Source: Pseudoalteromonas denitrificans DSM 6059 (GTDB taxonomy: Bacteria > Pseudomonadota > Gammaproteobacteria > Enterobacterales > Alteromonadaceae). Taken from it: 64,000 bases of DNA. Both the position numbers and the translations under genes were made by a program. Positions within the stretch are counted from its first letter, which is position 1. The number at the start of each line of letters is the position of its first letter. A model generated the notes under the pieces. That model was given only the letters and a program-made list of their open reading frames with translations, did not search any database and had not been told where the DNA came from. Positions 61,441 through 64,000 of this stretch are shown here, in pieces. The stretch is from the NCBI RefSeq assembly GCF_900112265.1, contig NZ_FOLO01000011.1, positions 22,025 to 86,024 on the forward strand, in the 5' to 3' direction.

Positions 61441-61518
61441 CCTGTGATTACAAAAGTAAAAATGCATATAAACCGTCAATTGCTGACAGTTATTGATTCT
61501 TAAAACTGCAATGCAGCT

Positions 61519-62271
61519 TTATTGACAAATACAACAATCAGGATTTGCTGAAAATGATATCTTTTGTTGTTCAAAAGTCAGGGCGTCAAAACTAATAAAT
61601 TGATTTAAATGCATATGACCCAATATATAATTCAAAGTTTGAATTGCTTGCATAGAGCCCATAACGCCTAGTAGTGGTCCATAAACACCAGAAGTCTCAC
61701 AATTAAGCGACTCTTGATGAGTAGATGGTTCAAATATGCATTGATAGCATCCTTCTCCTTCTTGGCGGTTATCAAAAACCATCAACTGACCTTTTGTTGC
61801 GATTGCAGCCGCTGAAATTAAAATTTTTTGATAACGAACACAATACCGGTTAACTAAATAACGTGTAGTAAAATTATCAGAGCAATCAAGCACAATATCT
61901 GCATTTGTAATTAGAGCACTCGCATTAATTTCAGTAAGCTTTTCATTCACTGTATTAATTTTAATTTCATTATTCAAACTGGCTAAACTTTTTTTTGCTG
62001 CAAGCGTTTTAGCTTGCCCTAAATAATTTATTTTATATAAAATTTGTCTTTGTAAGTTAGTTAGCTCGACTTTATCGGCATCAACTAAAGTTAATTCCCC
62101 TATACCAGACGCCGCTAAATATAAAGCAGCTGGACAACCTAAACCACCGACACCAATAATGAGCACCTTCGCTTTTTTTAACTTTTTCTGCCCATCAAAA
62201 CCAACCTCTTTAAGCATAAGTTGACGGCTATAGCGAAGTTGCTCTTTTTCACTTAGCGATGTATTACTCAC
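61519..62271 (-). CDS. thiF: Sulfur carrier protein adenylyltransferase ThiF
   Basis: A 250-residue E1-like enzyme that adenylates the ThiS C-terminus for thiazole synthesis. SRQLMLKEVGFDGQKKL, the nucleotide-binding IIGVGGLGCPAALYLAASG and NLQRQILY are present. Zinc ligands are CYQC and CCIC. The reactive-Cys segment is NCETSGVYGPLLGVMG. The GTG at 62271 is chosen: it gives E. coli length, overlaps the end of thiDE and has GGAAA upstream. The longer frame reaching into thiDE is antistructural. thiS, thiG and thiH do not follow. Confidence 0.92.
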   Translation of the reverse strand: MSNTSLSEKEQLRYSRQLMLKEVGFDGQKKLKKAKVLIIGVGGLGCPAALYLAASGIGELTLVDADKVELTNLQRQILYKINYLGQAKTLAAKKSLASLNNEIKINTVNEKLTEINASALITNADIVLDCSDNFTTRYLVNRYCVRYQKILISAAAIATKGQLMVFDNRQEGEGCYQCIFEPSTHQESLNCETSGVYGPLLGVMGSMQAIQTLNYILGHMHLNQFISFDALTFEQQKISFSANPDCCICQ

Positions 62272-63793
62272 AGCTGATTTCCGTTTGTAGTTTTTCAATT
62301 GCCAAAGCCGGATCTTCAGATTCTGTAATCGCACGCACAACAGCAATACTACCCACTCCAGTGTGAGCAACTTCTTTAGCTCTGGACAAATCAATACCGC
62401 CTATTGCGACCGTAGGATAAGACTTCATTAAAGGTACGAAGTGTTTTAATTTTTCTAATCCTTGAATTTGACCTGTCATATCTTTAGTTGTTGTAGAATA
62501 AATAGCGCCAAATGCTAAATAGCTTGGTTTGTAATTATCAGCTCGCAACATTTCATAAAAACCATGAGTAGATAAACCCAAACGTAACCCAGACATTTTT
62601 ATGGCAGCTAAATCAGCTAAATACAAATCTTCCTGCCCTAAATGTACGCCATAAGCTTTATGTTTTATGGCTAACTGCCAGTGATCATTAATATATACAT
62701 TTGCTTGATATTTATGACCTAAAGCAACAGCTTGTTCTATTTTAGTTTCTAAATCTGGAGCCAAATAATCTTTAATACGCAATTGAATCGTTTTAATACC
62801 ATTTACTAAACAGGTTTCAAGCCAAGAAACTGTATCAACAACAGGATACAAACCTAATTTTAAACTATCACACTTAGCAAATTCCATTGCAGGTGGGTGT
62901 GCTGAAACAGGGTCTAAGTCTAACTCTAATCCTAAAAAGCTATCAGGCTCTATTACTTGTGGAAAATCGTCTTTATTTTCAGGAAATCCACAATGCGCAA
63001 CAGGCCCTATACCTTGACCAAAACGTTTTGCAGCTTTTAAACCTTGATTAATATAGGCTTTTGCTAAAATGAAGGCATCTTTTAATGGATATTCATGCGC
63101 TAAACATGCCGCTATTACAGAGGCAAAACTACAACCTGTTCCATGACTATGTGGCACAGGCAAGGTTTTATTTCCCAACCAGTATTCAGTTCCTAAGTCA
63201 GCACTCGATTGACAAAAATCAATACAATAACCTTGAGGATAATCCCAGTGACCACCTTTAATCACAACTGATTTAATACCTATTTTAAAAAATGTAGTCG
63301 CAGCATCCCTAACGGCACTGGGACCAATCAAATAAACACCAGTTAAGCTTTGTGTTTCTTTTGTATTAGGTGTTAAAACATCAATTAAAGGCAATAAATG
63401 CTCTTTAAGTGCAGGAATAACATCATCTTCAGTTAAATTCTCTCCACTGGATGCAACAACAACGGGATCGTAAATAATAATAGGCTTACAAGCCCAGGTC
63501 GTTTTATATTCTTGAATTCTTTGTGCTATAAACTTTATTTGTTCTTCATTTGCCAACATGCCTATTTTTATCACGCTAGCTGGCATGTCTTGCTCTAGAG
63601 CTTTTAGTTGAGAAGCAATAATTTCAACCCCAACTGGATTAATAGCTTCTACACCCATGCTATTTTGCGCAGTTAAAGCAGTTACAACCGTACAAGTATG
63701 AATACCAAAGCTCTGCATTGCTTTCACATCAGCTTGTATTCCTGCGCCACCGCCAGAATCAGAACCAGCAATAGTCCAAACCACTTTATTCAT
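62264..63793 (-). CDS. thiDE: Fused HMP-phosphate kinase and thiamine-phosphate synthase (ThiD-ThiE)
   Basis: A 509-residue fusion. Residues 1-270 are ThiD: TIAGSDSGGGAGIQADVKAM, DPVVVASSGE, VIKGGHW, and SHGTGCSFASVIAACLA with the catalytic Cys. A linker of about 30 residues precedes ThiE (about 305-505): TIQLRIKD, NDHWQLAIKHKAYGVHLGQED, and FGAIYSTTTKDMTG. It phosphorylates HMP-P and joins it to the thiazole phosphate to form thiamine phosphate. Overlaps thiF by 8 bp. No TPP riboswitch in the 207 bp shown upstream. Confidence 0.95.
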   Translation of the reverse strand: MNKVVWTIAGSDSGGGAGIQADVKAMQSFGIHTCTVVTALTAQNSMGVEAINPVGVEIIASQLKALEQDMPASVIKIGMLANEEQIKFIAQRIQEYKTTWACKPIIIYDPVVVASSGENLTEDDVIPALKEHLLPLIDVLTPNTKETQSLTGVYLIGPSAVRDAATTFFKIGIKSVVIKGGHWDYPQGYCIDFCQSSADLGTEYWLGNKTLPVPHSHGTGCSFASVIAACLAHEYPLKDAFILAKAYINQGLKAAKRFGQGIGPVAHCGFPENKDDFPQVIEPDSFLGLELDLDPVSAHPPAMEFAKCDSLKLGLYPVVDTVSWLETCLVNGIKTIQLRIKDYLAPDLETKIEQAVALGHKYQANVYINDHWQLAIKHKAYGVHLGQEDLYLADLAAIKMSGLRLGLSTHGFYEMLRADNYKPSYLAFGAIYSTTTKDMTGQIQGLEKLKHFVPLMKSYPTVAIGGIDLSRAKEVAHTGVGSIAVVRAITESEDPALAIEKLQTEISCE

Positions 63794-63812
63794 TAAAACC
63801 TCTTAAATTTAG

Positions 63813-64000
63813 TTAAACCTGCTCATGCCAAAATAATATCGATAATACTGACTTAGATAGATAAATACTTATCACTACAATAAATTTTTACCTACGACCG
63901 AACTACTTCCATATATTTATGATTTAAACCTACTCTTCATCTAGCTTTAAACCTATTCATGCCAAAATGATATGGATAATATTGGCTTAGATAGATAAAT
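63813..64000. repeat. Imperfect 54-bp direct repeat, 134-bp period
   Basis: Copies at 63813-63866 and 63947-64000 differ at about six positions, mostly transitions, and share TTAAACCT and TTAGATAGATAAAT ends. The second copy reaches the window edge and may continue. Inside copy 2, GCCAA and TTGGC can form an imperfect hairpin. A short TTAAACCTACTC fragment at 63924 looks like a third, partial start. Confidence 0.75.

Noticed and set aside
61383..61518. TPP riboswitch before the TonB receptor
   Set aside because: No CTGAGA or conserved pyrophosphate-sensor segment on either strand; the region is too short and AT-rich.
62272..62394. N-terminal extension of thiF by 41 codons
   Set aside because: It lies inside thiDE in another frame, and the GTG at 62271 gives the family length.

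Overview
The window is AT-rich bacterial chromosome with almost no spare DNA. Gene content and order point to a marine gammaproteobacterium of the Alteromonadales (Alteromonas/Catenovulum/Colwellia-like). The indicators are the rnr-motX-purA order shared with Vibrio, the arginine succinyltransferase genes beside argD, priB in the S6 operon, pilMNOPQ next to mrcA, and large TonB and SLBB proteins. The taxon is inferred from synteny and protein resemblance, not from a marker gene. I see no insertion sequence, prophage, CRISPR array or rRNA operon.

Region by region. 1-4643 is the edge of a secretion and surface-polysaccharide area: the start of a GspE-like ATPase, a GspG-like pseudopilin, a WecA-type glycosyl-phosphate transferase and a very large SLBB export protein. 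4755-6879 holds envelope genes (DUF481 barrel, MscS channel, YbaN). 6988-10071 holds tRNA-His and the mutM-rpmG-rpmB-radC block. 10190-16910 holds prkB, speD, yhfA, a DUF3802-like gene and astD-astA-argD, with a candidate ArgR-controlled promoter. 17506-33508 follows the E. coli 75-minute order: pabA, trpS, rpe, dam, damX, aroB, aroK, pilQPONM and divergent mrcA. Here gph is missing, and an HDOD gene and two small membrane genes are inserted. 33852-53414 follows the E. coli 95-minute order: rplI-rpsR-priB-rpsF, rlmB-rnr, motX, purA, hflCKX, hfq, miaA, mutL, amiB, tsaE, nnr and divergent queG. A secreted PilJ-domain gene with a perfect FNR-type box interrupts it.

53420-56844 is a signalling cluster: a receiver protein without DNA-binding output, a histidine kinase carrying one degenerate and one intact receiver, and a DUF1289 gene. 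tRNA-Arg(CCG) and a small HTH gene follow. 57449-63793 is devoted to thiamine: a sugar-kinase-like phosphotransferase, a PnuC-family transporter, a single-domain YkoF-like thiamine-binding protein and a TonB receptor form a complete-looking uptake and salvage route. Next to them are thiF and a fused thiD-thiE. No TPP riboswitch is visible in front of any of these transcription units. The window ends in an imperfect 54-bp direct repeat.

Most genes lie on the minus strand in tight operons with 1-, 4- or longer-base overlaps. Several simple hairpin-plus-U terminators mark the unit ends. The least explained items are the thiamine salvage cluster with its riboswitch-free control, the FNR-box PilJ protein, the pseudo-receiver kinase cluster, the small gene pair beside dam with 11-bp-spaced upstream repeats, and the terminal direct repeat.
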